This document shows positions 54,425 to 63,581 of a stretch of 64,000 bases of DNA, piece after piece (position 1 is the stretch's first letter; the number at the start of each line of letters is the position of its first letter). The notes under the pieces were generated by a model, which saw only the letters and a program-made list of their open reading frames with translations, did not search any database and was not told the origin of the DNA. A program made the translations under genes and the position numbers. The stretch is from JBBQVS01 sp963792705 (GTDB lineage Bacteria; Chloroflexota; Ktedonobacteria; Ktedonobacterales; Ktedonobacteraceae), in contig CAWBXD010000002.1 of the NCBI GenBank assembly GCA_963792705.1, positions 248,001 through 312,000 on the forward strand. Direction: 5' to 3'.

Positions 54425-55870
54425 TCACGCCTTTTCATTGTATAGATATGGGTTGCTTCGTAAATCGACCTTAGCCTTCTCAGGATTCATAGCCTCGCTC
54501 CAAGCTTGCTCACCTATTGTTTTCCGCACGTACTCCACGGTCTTTGCGACGGCATTCCTAGCCAGAGAGAGATCATCATTGAGGAGATGATGGTCATACT
54601 TAATGACGTTACCATCGATCATCACGGTATGCACGTCTCCACGCCCAGCCTGAAACACAACATGCCCATAGGGATTGAGCACCGGGAACATTACCGGAGA
54701 TTGATCATTCTTAATCAGCACAAGATCAGCTTGCTTACCAGGGGTAATACTGCCGATGAAACTGTCCATCCCTAATGCCTGAGCACCACCAAGCGTCGCC
54801 CAAGTTACGACCTGCTCTGCACGCAGTTGGTTCAGTATGACGGTTTCGTTGCGCTTGTGCGCTTCAAGATGCTCACGAGATCGGTCAGCGTTGAGTGTGG
54901 CACGCATCGCGGAGAACATATCGGCGCTCCACCACACGCTTGTGTCTATTGAAAGGGAAACGGGGATGTTATACTGACGGAGCTGCCACGTGGGTGGATA
55001 GCCTTGACCCGCACTATCCTCACTCTCGGCGGAGACCGATGCATGGCCCCCTGTGGCAGCTATACGATGGTAGGAATCCTCGGACAGCGTGGCAACATGC
55101 ACATAGATGGTTGAAGGGGTCATGAAGCCATGTTCGTGCATCAAACGGATACCATCATCATTGGTAGCACCCCATACACCAGCATGAGTCGTCACCGACA
55201 GGTTGAAGTCACGTGCAACCTCGAATGCAGCCTTTTCAGGAAATGTCGGACCACCAGTGACATCGAAAGCAATCTGCATACGGAGCTTCTCTCCACGTCC
55301 GTCAATACGACGCCGAATGAAATCGGCGAACTCAGGAGCCTTTGTCCACTCCCAAGGAGCACCGAGCAAATTGCCATACGCGAGGACGAAGCGACCGGGA
55401 GTTGTTTCAAGCGCATCCACCGCTGCATCAGCATATGCAACCGTCTGTAAACCGTGCGACCAGTCTGTCGTCGTGGTAACACCTGCGTCGATACTTTCGA
55501 TTGCGGACAGGAGATTTCCAGCATAGATATCTTCAGGACGGAAAATCTTGCCCCAGTTCAGATAATAGAATTGGAAATAGTTGGTAAGCGTCCAGTCAGC
55601 ACCCAACCCACGAAGTGAGGTCTGCCACATATGGCGGTGGGTGTCAACCATCCCTGGCATGAGGATACCACCAGTTGCGTCGATCTCTATTGCACCATCC
55701 GGCACGACGAGTTGTCGTCCAACCGCCGCAATGCGGTTAGCGACGACGAGGACATCACCTCCCTCAATCATCCCAAGCGACGGGTCAATGGTCAGCACGA
55801 TGGCATTGCGGAACACCACCGGACGATCTGATGCAAATCGATTCCTATCTACTGTTGAACTCTGGCTCAT
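54425..55870 (-). CDS. amidohydrolase (AtzA/TrzN/cytosine-deaminase-like)
   Basis: A 481-residue metal-dependent hydrolase of the ATZ/TRZ subfamily. The metal motif is MPGMVDTHRHMW, further ligands are in TTHAGVW and near SLSIDTSVWW. The C-terminal beta-sandwich starts at GSITPGKQADLVLIK. Members deaminate or dechlorinate N-heterocycles and adenosine derivatives; the substrate here is unknown. The ATG at 55870 is preferred to a GTG at 55879. There is no close partner gene. Confidence 0.88.
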   Translation of the reverse strand: MSQSSTVDRNRFASDRPVVFRNAIVLTIDPSLGMIEGGDVLVVANRIAAVGRQLVVPDGAIEIDATGGILMPGMVDTHRHMWQTSLRGLGADWTLTNYFQFYYLNWGKIFRPEDIYAGNLLSAIESIDAGVTTTTDWSHGLQTVAYADAAVDALETTPGRFVLAYGNLLGAPWEWTKAPEFADFIRRRIDGRGEKLRMQIAFDVTGGPTFPEKAAFEVARDFNLSVTTHAGVWGATNDDGIRLMHEHGFMTPSTIYVHVATLSEDSYHRIAATGGHASVSAESEDSAGQGYPPTWQLRQYNIPVSLSIDTSVWWSADMFSAMRATLNADRSREHLEAHKRNETVILNQLRAEQVVTWATLGGAQALGMDSFIGSITPGKQADLVLIKNDQSPVMFPVLNPYGHVVFQAGRGDVHTVMIDGNVIKYDHHLLNDDLSLARNAVAKTVEYVRKTIGEQAWSEAMNPEKAKVDLRSNPYLYNEKA

Positions 55871-55879
55871 TGTACTCAC

Positions 55880-56209
55880 TCACCTTCATTGTGTCCTAGT
55901 CGTTGGCGACTCTGCCTACATCCTAGTAGCCGTATTGGGGTACCTATTTTTATAAAAGGGCTGATGCTGGCAATCAATCTTGTCCGCATGACAGACAGGC
56001 GTCTATTGATAAAATGTTACACAATTGACGAGTCTATGTCAAGGATGCCATCAAAGTCGAGTGCAACGTTTTCCTAAAGAGACTCACCGAAAAGCTATGT
56101 CTGCCGCCTCTTTTCAGTCTTAGCGTAGTTTTTCAGATGACGAGTACTCAATTCCCTCTTGCAACATTTGTACATTACCGATAGAGTGTGATGTATCAGG
56201 CTTATACAG
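55880..56209. other. intergenic region, no recognised feature
   Basis: About 330 nt between two minus-strand genes. I see only short open frames and no clear hairpin. The promoter of the amidohydrolase gene must lie here. Confidence 0.4.
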
Positions 56210-56863
56210 TTATTGCATATACCCAATGCTGTTTCGTCTCCTTCTACGGTCAAACAGACGAATGATACGACGTGCTAGCAAGAGAAAGATAAGCACGAAC
56301 AGTATCACAACAACAAACATTACGACAGGCGCAAACAGGGCAAGCAATGTCATAATGACAACGCCAATATCTTCAACAATACTCAAGACGATGTTGAGTA
56401 ATCCTGCGGTAGTGGCAGTGGAGGCAAGACGAGTGGAGGCTTTGGTAAGATGGGTCATGAGAGCTAGTACACCGCCAATAATCATGACAACTACTAAGGT
56501 TATCGAGAAGTTTATGCCCATCGTCATAATATGTGTTCCCACGTAGGTTGTATTAGGGAGAACATGGATATTATTGTCGCTGGCAGCCGCTACGAATGCA
56601 CCCGCAATTGGGCGTATCGCTGTATGAATAGCATCCCATGCGTGGTCAATAACAGGAATTTTGTCTGCGAAGAGGTCTGCAAGCGCGAGGATGGCAAGAA
56701 TAACCATAAACCACGTTTGCGTTATAAACGAGAAATTCGGATTTACCTTATAGAGATGGAGCCATCGTGCAGCAATTGCAAAGGCAAGCAAGGGAAAATA
56801 AGCGTTTACGCCGGATGCCAGTGCTAAACCGTAGGAGAGACCATATGATGAAGCGATATCCAT
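56210..56863 (-). CDS. DUF4126 membrane protein
   Basis: A 217-residue integral membrane protein with about five helices. The N-terminal YGLALASGVNAYFPLLAFA and the DLFADKIPVIDHAWDAIHT segment are typical of DUF4126, as is IRPIAGAFVAAAS. A basic tail (RLFDRRRRRN) closes the protein. The family's function is unknown. AAGGA lies about 7 nt before the ATG. Confidence 0.82.
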   Translation of the reverse strand: MDIASSYGLSYGLALASGVNAYFPLLAFAIAARWLHLYKVNPNFSFITQTWFMVILAILALADLFADKIPVIDHAWDAIHTAIRPIAGAFVAAASDNNIHVLPNTTYVGTHIMTMGINFSITLVVVMIIGGVLALMTHLTKASTRLASTATTAGLLNIVLSIVEDIGVVIMTLLALFAPVVMFVVVILFVLIFLLLARRIIRLFDRRRRRNSIGYMQ

Positions 56864-56962
56864 AATTTTTCCTTACATGCCTATATCTACTACTTTATTA
56901 ATAACGTTTCTCTTTAGGTAAACGCGACAGCAACGACTTCATCAAAGAGAAACAGTTGCGCC

Positions 56963-58333
56963 TCATACGATGAGTGGCAGGCTCTGCATCTTTCCAAAGA
57001 TAGTCTCGATTGCCTCCGGTGCGTAGCGTTCGACAATAGCCTCCGTAATTGCATTGGCACGACATATTTCACCATACATACTAGCACTCCGTCGCGGAAA
57101 GCGTTGCTGTGTAGAGGGGTCAATTTCGATCAAGCCAAATCGTACATGCCAGCCGTTGTTCCACTCGAAGTTATCGACGAGTGACCAGTGTAGATAGCCA
57201 TGAACAGGAATACCAGTACGTATAGCCCGATGCATCATCGCAAGATGCTCCAGAATAGCACGAGGACGGCGGTCATCATGTGCATCGCTAAAGCCATTCT
57301 CAGTGATATAGAGTGGCTTGTTTCCCCGTGTACGCTGATGGACGGCTTTCAGGACGCGATAAAGCCCTTCTGGATAGATTTCGCCGAAGTCCTCATCTAA
57401 TCCAGGGTCATTACGAAGCGCACCCGCTCGTACGAAACGCCTTCCAAAGGCTTCTAATGGAACAGTTGGGTCGAAGCGCACCATATTTCGCGTGTAATAG
57501 TTTACACCATGAAAATCTCGCGTTCCCGCCGCCTTCGCAATAGGTTGAAGCACGGTGCTGGCTGGAAATGGGAAACGTCCACTCTCGGCCAGTTGTAGCG
57601 CGGACCAGTTGAAGAGTGTTTCCTGTGCGTTAGCAACACCGCGATCTAATGGTGAAAGTGGATTTGCGGGATCGAAAAGTCGATAGTGCAGACAATACCC
57701 AATCTCAGCCTCCGGTTGAATTCGTCGAATGGCATAAAATGCTTCAACATGAGCTTGCAGCAAGCCTCTACTGACATTAAGTGCCTGAGCGAGATTTTTT
57801 GCTCCTGGTGGGAAAACACCTAATTCATAGCCTTGTACAGCGTAAACGTTTGGTTCATTGATAGTTATCCAAAAGTCGCATAGGTCTCGTAGCGTTTCAA
57901 CCACATGTGTGACGTAGCGAACAAAAAAGCGAATATTGGCTTCGTTAGCAAAGCCACCACGATCAGCAAACCAGAGTGGCTCTGTGAAGTGATGCAATGT
58001 AACCACAGGTTTCATATGTCGCATACGAAGATCGGTAAGCATAACGCGATAGCGTTCTAGCGCGGAGCTATCCCAATGGCCCTCTTCTGGCTCAATACGA
58101 CTCCATTCTACGCTTAGGCGTAGTGCATTGTTCTCCATCTGCTCTGCTAGCGCAAAGTCACGCTCAGCTTGCTCCCACCAGTTAGAAGCACCATCACACT
58201 GCTCACCACTAAGAATATGTCCCTGTTGCTCCCAGCGATACCATTGAGTATTTGTATTGCCACCTTCACATTGATAGCCAGAAGATGCAGTCCCCCACAA
58301 AAATCCTTTAGGAAAACGCAAAATACGCTGCAT
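56963..58333 (-). CDS. glycoside hydrolase family 1 beta-glycosidase
   Basis: A 456-residue cytoplasmic (beta/alpha)8-barrel enzyme. The acid/base Glu160 is in WITINEPNVY and the nucleophile Glu345 in LYITENGFSD. FPKGFLWGTASSGYQCEG opens the domain and HWSLVDNFEWNNGW is the sugar-binding motif near the end. It should hydrolyse beta-glucosides or related beta-glycosides. The ATG at 58333 is chosen because it starts the conserved domain, with GGAAGGA about 13 nt upstream. It has no transporter neighbour. Confidence 0.92.
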   Translation of the reverse strand: MQRILRFPKGFLWGTASSGYQCEGGNTNTQWYRWEQQGHILSGEQCDGASNWWEQAERDFALAEQMENNALRLSVEWSRIEPEEGHWDSSALERYRVMLTDLRMRHMKPVVTLHHFTEPLWFADRGGFANEANIRFFVRYVTHVVETLRDLCDFWITINEPNVYAVQGYELGVFPPGAKNLAQALNVSRGLLQAHVEAFYAIRRIQPEAEIGYCLHYRLFDPANPLSPLDRGVANAQETLFNWSALQLAESGRFPFPASTVLQPIAKAAGTRDFHGVNYYTRNMVRFDPTVPLEAFGRRFVRAGALRNDPGLDEDFGEIYPEGLYRVLKAVHQRTRGNKPLYITENGFSDAHDDRRPRAILEHLAMMHRAIRTGIPVHGYLHWSLVDNFEWNNGWHVRFGLIEIDPSTQQRFPRRSASMYGEICRANAITEAIVERYAPEAIETIFGKMQSLPLIV

Positions 58334-58485
58334 TGCAGTACAAGTTCCTTCCCATTGAGATTGCTCTAATTGTAACACGCACAAACCATGCTAATGGATT
58401 AGTATGTAACTTCATTTCCTTCTATACGTATAAAAAGAGGCGAGCAAACGACGGAAGAGTAAAGGAATTTTTCAAGGAGGCAAGC

Positions 58486-58920
58486 ATGGAAACACATTTT
58501 TACCAAACACAGCAACTTGAATTGCAACGTATCGCACAGGCACTCGTGTTTGAATATCAGGCAAAAGGCTACCAGGTACAACAATTTGGCAATCCTGAAC
58601 AGGTTACGATTCAGTTAAAGAAGGAAGACACCCTGAGAGCGATCACCGGCTTTAACAAAGCCCTTACCGTTGCTCTACAGCGTATCAATGGGGGAACACT
58701 TGTACAAGTTGGAGCACAAGACTGGACGGACCAAATTGCTGTTGGTGCAGTTGGCATAGTACTCCATCCGTTACTCGTTACTGCGATTATCGGTGCCGTA
58801 TCTCAAAACAATGTTGTGCATGACGTACTGCTCTCAATTGATGGTCAGGTACGGCAACAACAACCCAATGTACAGATGGGTATTCCGCCTTTCCCGCCAA
58901 CAGGACCTGCAAATTTTTGA
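58486..58920 (+). CDS. hypothetical protein with a hydrophobic segment
   Basis: A 144-residue protein. The N-terminal half is polar (THFYQTQQLELQRIAQALVFE), with KGYQVQQFGNPEQVTIQLKK suggesting an alpha/beta domain. A hydrophobic stretch QIAVGAVGIVLHPLLVTAIIGAV (about 83-105) could be membrane-embedded. The tail is Gln/Pro-rich. AAGGAGG before the ATG at 58486 strongly supports the start. Family not recognised. Confidence 0.7.
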   Translation: METHFYQTQQLELQRIAQALVFEYQAKGYQVQQFGNPEQVTIQLKKEDTLRAITGFNKALTVALQRINGGTLVQVGAQDWTDQIAVGAVGIVLHPLLVTAIIGAVSQNNVVHDVLLSIDGQVRQQQPNVQMGIPPFPPTGPANF

Positions 58921-58935
58921 GCATTAGTATAGAAC

Positions 58936-58982
58936 AAAAGAGCTGCTGGAACATGATAAAACCATGTTCCAGCAGCTCTTTT
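58936..58982. terminator. bidirectional terminator between convergent genes
   Basis: Arms 58936-58955 and 58963-58982 (20 bp, perfect, 7-nt loop) with A4/T4 ends. It fills the gap between the hypothetical gene and the complex-I-like operon's last gene. Confidence 0.88.
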
Positions 58983-58993
58983 ATTAGTAAACG

Positions 58994-61408
58994 TTACTCA
59001 CGGATACCACGTGGTGGAAGTGGACGCACCAATGGATTCATCATTGGCAAGCTCTTCTTGCTACGTGGCAGACGCTGACGCACTAGGTAGTTTGGTGCAT
59101 TTGCCAGATCGTTCTTCTCAAGCGTTACATCACCACCATAACGATTGAAGAAGGACAACTCGAAGTTTGGCGTTTCACCTAAAGCACCATGAGGGCAAAC
59201 CTCAACACAGTCGCCGCAGAAGATACAGCGATCAAGCGCGAAGGCGTAGCGCGAAAGAGTGCGCTCGGCCATCATCAACGATCCTGTTGGGCACACCTGT
59301 ACACAGGCACCACACGATACACAGTCGGTGTCATGCAAGCTGACGTTGAACGGTGTCTCGACAATGGTATCGAAACCCTTACCGAACATACCATAACAGT
59401 CAGGTCCAATCACATCATGACACACACGGACACATTGTGTACAGTTGATGCACTTGTTAGGGTCGCGCAGAATGAAACTATGCGATAGGTCCGTATCATA
59501 GTCATGATAATCGGTTGGCTCACCATCATGGAAGCGGTTATCGGCTAGACCATGCTCGATGCTATATTTCTGCAAGTCACACTGACCGGCAGCAGGACAA
59601 GCGCATTGGAGACAGCGTGCCGCCTCGCGTTCTGCCTGTTCTTTCAGGTAGCCCAACTCGATTAGTTTGAAGTTGCGTGAGCGGTCCTCATAGGGCAACA
59701 TCGGCATCTTCACCTTTGGCTCGACTGGTTTGTATGGCACGATGTCAAAGAGGTCGGGTCGGCGCTCTTCTAGCTCCAAGCGACGAGCGACTTCTTTCAT
59801 ATCCTCGCCCATCAGGTAAGCATGCATTGCACGGGCAGCAAGTTTACCTTGTGCCACACCTTCGATGATGGTCTTGGCACCCATTTGGCAGTCGCCACCA
59901 GCAAAGACACCAACGCGATCAGTCATTAGATTATGCGGATCGGTCTGAACGGTGCCCCATTTGGTCGCTTTGACGCCATTGGGAGCAATCGCAGTCATGA
60001 CTTTCTTGTCAACGGCTTGACCAATAGCAGGGATAACAGCATCGCAGTGAATTTGAAATTCAGAGCCTGGAATTGGTACAGGACGACGACGACCACTCGC
60101 ATCAGGTTCTCCGAGCTTGTTCTTCTGGAATTCGACGCCTGTAACCTTGCCATTTTCGGTCAAGATTTTTGTCTGGCTGACATAGAACTGTAAATCTGTT
60201 CCCTCAGCCTCACCGTCCTCGGTCTCTTCCATCGTTGCGCCAATTTCTTGTCGTCCACGGCGGTACATTGTATGTACCTTTGCGCCCAGCCGCAAGGAAG
60301 TACGTGTACAGTCGAAGGCTGTAAAGCCACCACCAAGAACAATGACTTCTGTACCCTCTTCTACGGGAACAGGCTTGCCCTCGACCTTTTCAGCGAGATA
60401 CGAGATAGCATTGACAACACCATCTGCGTCTTCGCCTTCAACTCTTAACTCGTTACTAGTCCAGGCACCAATACCGAGGAATACGGCATCAAAGCCTTGG
60501 GCGAACAAGTCGTCAACTGAGAAGTCTCGTCCAAGTTTGACGTTGGCCTGGAAGTCTACACCCAACTGCCATACGCCGTCAAGTTCACGATCCATCATAT
60601 CCTTCTGCAAGCGATATTCAGGAATACCGTAACGCAACTGCCCACCAGCCTGTGGCTGCATATCAAAGACTTTGACGTAGTGACCATGTAGCGCGAGATA
60701 GTAAGCGTTTGTGAGGCCAGCAGGTCCACCGCCCACAACCGCAACCTTTTTGCCAGTATCAGGGTCTTTCAAATACGGCAATGGTGGATCAAGCAGACAG
60801 GTTTCGGCTGCATGACCATGCATGCGGCAGATGGCAATCTCTTCATCAACAAGCGCACGGCGGCAAGCTTTTTGACATGGAGCAGGACAGGTCAGACCAA
60901 GAATGAATGGGAAGGGAAGCACTTCTTTGACCAGACGTGCAGCCTCTTTCATCTCACCCTTCGCGATCAGTTCCAGGTAGCCAGGAATGTCAATGTGTGT
61001 TGGACAATCAACCTGACAGGGTGGCTGACAATAGGCATTGTGATCGGAAAGCATCATCTCCAGGTTGGTACGACGAATGTGGAAGAGTTCATCCGAATTG
61101 GTCGTGACCACCATGCCTGGAAGGGCTGCTGTATTACAGGAAGGAAGAGGGCGAGCTTCGCCTTCGATATGCACAAGGCACATGCGACAGGCAGAGGTTG
61201 GCTCCAACTTCTCATCATTACAAAGATTAGGAATATCGCTGATTCCGTTATCAATCGCAACACTCAGAATACTCTGACTCTGATACGCAGGCATGACCTT
61301 ACCGTCAATGGTGATCGTAAAGCTGGGATGCCCAACATCGTTACGCACCATTGGACCATGCGGCTCCTGCGTGGTTGGCGAGAAATTATCTCGGATTGAT
61401 ATTGCCAT
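58994..61408 (-). CDS. 2Fe-2S / GltD-like FAD-NAD(P) oxidoreductase / ferredoxin fusion
   Basis: An 804-residue electron-transfer protein. Residues about 25-130 carry a NuoG-like [2Fe-2S] domain with SACRMCLVHIEG and LPSC. The cysteine-rich CQPPCQVDCPTHIDIP and CPAPCQKACRRALVDE begin a GltD-like domain with FAD site VAVVGGGPAGLT and NAD(P) site VIVLGGGFTAFDCTR. The C-terminal part has three [4Fe-4S] motifs: CINCTQCVRVC, CVSCGACVQVCP and CIFCGDCVEVCP. It lacks the molybdopterin-like domain of true NuoG. The ATG at 61408 has AGAGG about 11 nt upstream. It is last in the NuoB/IE/F operon and would pass electrons between NAD(P)H and ferredoxin-type carriers. Confidence 0.88.
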   Translation of the reverse strand: MAISIRDNFSPTTQEPHGPMVRNDVGHPSFTITIDGKVMPAYQSQSILSVAIDNGISDIPNLCNDEKLEPTSACRMCLVHIEGEARPLPSCNTAALPGMVVTTNSDELFHIRRTNLEMMLSDHNAYCQPPCQVDCPTHIDIPGYLELIAKGEMKEAARLVKEVLPFPFILGLTCPAPCQKACRRALVDEEIAICRMHGHAAETCLLDPPLPYLKDPDTGKKVAVVGGGPAGLTNAYYLALHGHYVKVFDMQPQAGGQLRYGIPEYRLQKDMMDRELDGVWQLGVDFQANVKLGRDFSVDDLFAQGFDAVFLGIGAWTSNELRVEGEDADGVVNAISYLAEKVEGKPVPVEEGTEVIVLGGGFTAFDCTRTSLRLGAKVHTMYRRGRQEIGATMEETEDGEAEGTDLQFYVSQTKILTENGKVTGVEFQKNKLGEPDASGRRRPVPIPGSEFQIHCDAVIPAIGQAVDKKVMTAIAPNGVKATKWGTVQTDPHNLMTDRVGVFAGGDCQMGAKTIIEGVAQGKLAARAMHAYLMGEDMKEVARRLELEERRPDLFDIVPYKPVEPKVKMPMLPYEDRSRNFKLIELGYLKEQAEREAARCLQCACPAAGQCDLQKYSIEHGLADNRFHDGEPTDYHDYDTDLSHSFILRDPNKCINCTQCVRVCHDVIGPDCYGMFGKGFDTIVETPFNVSLHDTDCVSCGACVQVCPTGSLMMAERTLSRYAFALDRCIFCGDCVEVCPHGALGETPNFELSFFNRYGGDVTLEKNDLANAPNYLVRQRLPRSKKSLPMMNPLVRPLPPRGIRE

Positions 61409-61474
61409 GTAGTGTATACCTCTTTTATAGGGGTACAATGCATTGCACCCGTTGTATGACGATTTGAGATACAG

Positions 61475-61505
61475 GAGAGCGCACAACACTTGTTGCGCCC
61501 CTACA
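61475..61505. repeat. degenerate TGTAGGG-family inverted repeat
   Basis: The right end reads TTGCGCCCCTACA, which is TGTAGGGGCGCAA on the minus strand. The left half GAGCGCACAACA pairs imperfectly. It lies in the 102-nt gap between nuoF-like and the fusion gene. Confidence 0.55.
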
Positions 61506-61510
61506 TGCCT

Positions 61511-62845
61511 TTACGTTAATACGTGTTTGGTTACAAAACGATGTGAACGTACAGGAAGACAAGTACCTGTTGGACACTGCAATGATTCGATATGCTGCTG
61601 GAAATGGTCAGGCCAATAGCGTTTGGCAGTCTTGAGCGGATTGGGTGCCTGGACTCCAAAGCTACATAGAGAGCCATTAGGGATATATTCCGCGAACTCG
61701 TCAAGCAAGGCAAGGTCTCCATTGATGCCGAGGTCACTTACAATACCTTCAAGAATGCCCTCAATACGCTTTACGCCAAGGCGACAGGGAACACATTTGC
61801 CACAGGATTCTTTACTAAGATAACTGCTACGCTCCATCGCCCAGTGAACCATACAGGTGTCAGTAGGAAGTAGCTCTATAATGCTTGAACCAATAATTGC
61901 GCCAACCTCTTCGATAGGATCAAAATCGAATGGTGTGTCGAGCAATGAAACAGGTAATGCTCCACCTTCCGCACCACCAACAACAACGCCCCGTAGATCA
62001 CTTTCGGCGCGGCTCACGCCAGCGTGTTCAAGAATAGCACGAATGGGTGTGCCAAAAGGTACTTCTACAACAATCGGCTGTGCATCTTGTGCGATGTCAT
62101 ATACCGTGACAAGTTTTGTACCACCCGTTGTTGGTGTACCAACACTTGTGAATGCCGCCGCACCATCACGCACAATTACAGGAACGTTCGCCAGCGTCTC
62201 AACCGAGTTGATAGCAGTTGGCTTATCCCACAGACCGTTCTGTGCTGGAAATGGTGGACGTTGCTCTGGCATGCCGCGCCGCCCCTTGATAAGCGCAATC
62301 TGGACGGTCTCTTCTCCACCCATGAAGCCGATATCGACACCAAGGACATTAATAGTGCAGCTAAAGTCGGTGCCAAGAATATCCCGACCAACAAGGTTAG
62401 CTTCTAAGGCCTCTTTCAACGCTTGTTGTATGGCAGCAACGCCTTCATGGAAGAAACTACGAGTGAATAGATATGCCTCAGACGCACCAACAGCATAGGC
62501 AGCAAGGATAATACCTTCGATGACTTGATGCGGATTTTGTGCTAAGACAGTTCGCACAGCATATGAACGTGGATCAGCGTCATAGGCGTTACAGATAACA
62601 TACTTTTGATTGTCCTGCGTCTCACGTACAAGTCGCCATTTTTCACCAGCTAACCGACCTGCGCCACCACGCCCACGCAGTTTTGCGTCTGTCACCTGGC
62701 GAATAATCTGCTCTGGTGTTTGCTGACGTAGTGCTTTTTCAAGAGCAGTATAACCGCCAGCACTACGGTAGGCATCGAGCGAACGAACATCAGGGTCTTC
62801 CGCTCGACGCAGAACGCGATAAGAATTTTCTATAGTATTAGGCAT
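61511..62845 (-). CDS. NuoF-like NADH dehydrogenase subunit
   Basis: A 444-residue protein of the complex I 51-kDa (NuoF/HoxF) family that binds FMN, NADH and a [4Fe-4S] cluster. LRGRGGAGRLAGEKW and GGEETVQIALIKGRRGMPEQRPPFPA are recognisable, and the cluster ligands are ESCGKCVPCRLG plus a distant Cys in GSLCSFG. The conserved acidic loop that usually reads like CNADExEPG is CNAYDADPRSY here, so two key residues of the flavin/NADH pocket differ. Its first 8 nt overlap the upstream gene. Confidence 0.88.
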   Translation of the reverse strand: MPNTIENSYRVLRRAEDPDVRSLDAYRSAGGYTALEKALRQQTPEQIIRQVTDAKLRGRGGAGRLAGEKWRLVRETQDNQKYVICNAYDADPRSYAVRTVLAQNPHQVIEGIILAAYAVGASEAYLFTRSFFHEGVAAIQQALKEALEANLVGRDILGTDFSCTINVLGVDIGFMGGEETVQIALIKGRRGMPEQRPPFPAQNGLWDKPTAINSVETLANVPVIVRDGAAAFTSVGTPTTGGTKLVTVYDIAQDAQPIVVEVPFGTPIRAILEHAGVSRAESDLRGVVVGGAEGGALPVSLLDTPFDFDPIEEVGAIIGSSIIELLPTDTCMVHWAMERSSYLSKESCGKCVPCRLGVKRIEGILEGIVSDLGINGDLALLDEFAEYIPNGSLCSFGVQAPNPLKTAKRYWPDHFQQHIESLQCPTGTCLPVRSHRFVTKHVLT

Positions 62846-63578
62846 TTGGTTGCCTCACATGATTAATATTCCCCCAGGGTCCACGCTTGTCTGGTGCCAG
62901 CCCACGCACTGGTTGGTCGTCACGCCGCACACCCTTTATAGTTGGTGCAGGCTTGAATTTTGGACTCATGGTTGCGATGCCAAAGATATCGCTTAGATCT
63001 ACGCCACGTGCCTGTACGATGCGTTTCGCCGCTTGAATTGGAAGATAGTCATACATGTCCATCACGGCATCAAGTAAGGCTGGCAGTTCACCTGCCTCTT
63101 GTGACCAGTTTTCGAGTAGGTCATCGACTTTCGTCAGGTCAATCTCTGGCTCAAGATGGTCTTTCGTTGGAGTCGCGGCACAAGGAGCAACATGTTTCCC
63201 CTGATAATGTACTGCGTACTCAGACATGCGCGTCTTGTAAAAGCCCCCCTTAGAAGCCCCTGTAGCGGCTGGCAACTTGCGAGAGGTAAACTTCTCGGCT
63301 CCATCACGGATGTACGATTTGAACCAGGGCCGCTCTTTCCACTCGTTCATCGGCTCGTACTCAATAGTGATAGCACGTGGTGGACAGGCTTTTTCGCAGA
63401 GCAGACAGGACTCGCACTTAAGGTTAAACTCGGTGTGCAGTCCCTCTTCCGCGATAAGCTGAATCAAGCCTCGGCTGCGCGCTGGCAGCTTAGGCTTTTC
63501 GTATGGATAGAGTCGAGTGGGCTTGGGACGAAACATATGACTAAAAGTTAAGCCCATGCCTTCAAGAATTCCACGCAT
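62838..63578 (-). CDS. NuoI-like / truncated NuoE-like hybrid subunit
   Basis: A 246-residue protein. The first ~130 residues resemble NuoI, with GMGLTFSHMFRPKPTRLYPYEK and one [4Fe-4S] motif CESCLLCEKACPPRAI; true NuoI has two. The middle matches the helical start of NuoE: LLDAVMDMYDYLPIQAAKRIVQARGVDLSDIFGIATMSPKF. The protein ends before the thioredoxin-like part with the [2Fe-2S] cysteines. It thus looks like a fusion of two reduced subunits. It lies between nuoB and nuoF-like with 3-nt and overlapping junctions. Confidence 0.78.
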   Translation of the reverse strand: MRGILEGMGLTFSHMFRPKPTRLYPYEKPKLPARSRGLIQLIAEEGLHTEFNLKCESCLLCEKACPPRAITIEYEPMNEWKERPWFKSYIRDGAEKFTSRKLPAATGASKGGFYKTRMSEYAVHYQGKHVAPCAATPTKDHLEPEIDLTKVDDLLENWSQEAGELPALLDAVMDMYDYLPIQAAKRIVQARGVDLSDIFGIATMSPKFKPAPTIKGVRRDDQPVRGLAPDKRGPWGNINHVRQPNA

Positions 63579-63581
63579 ACA

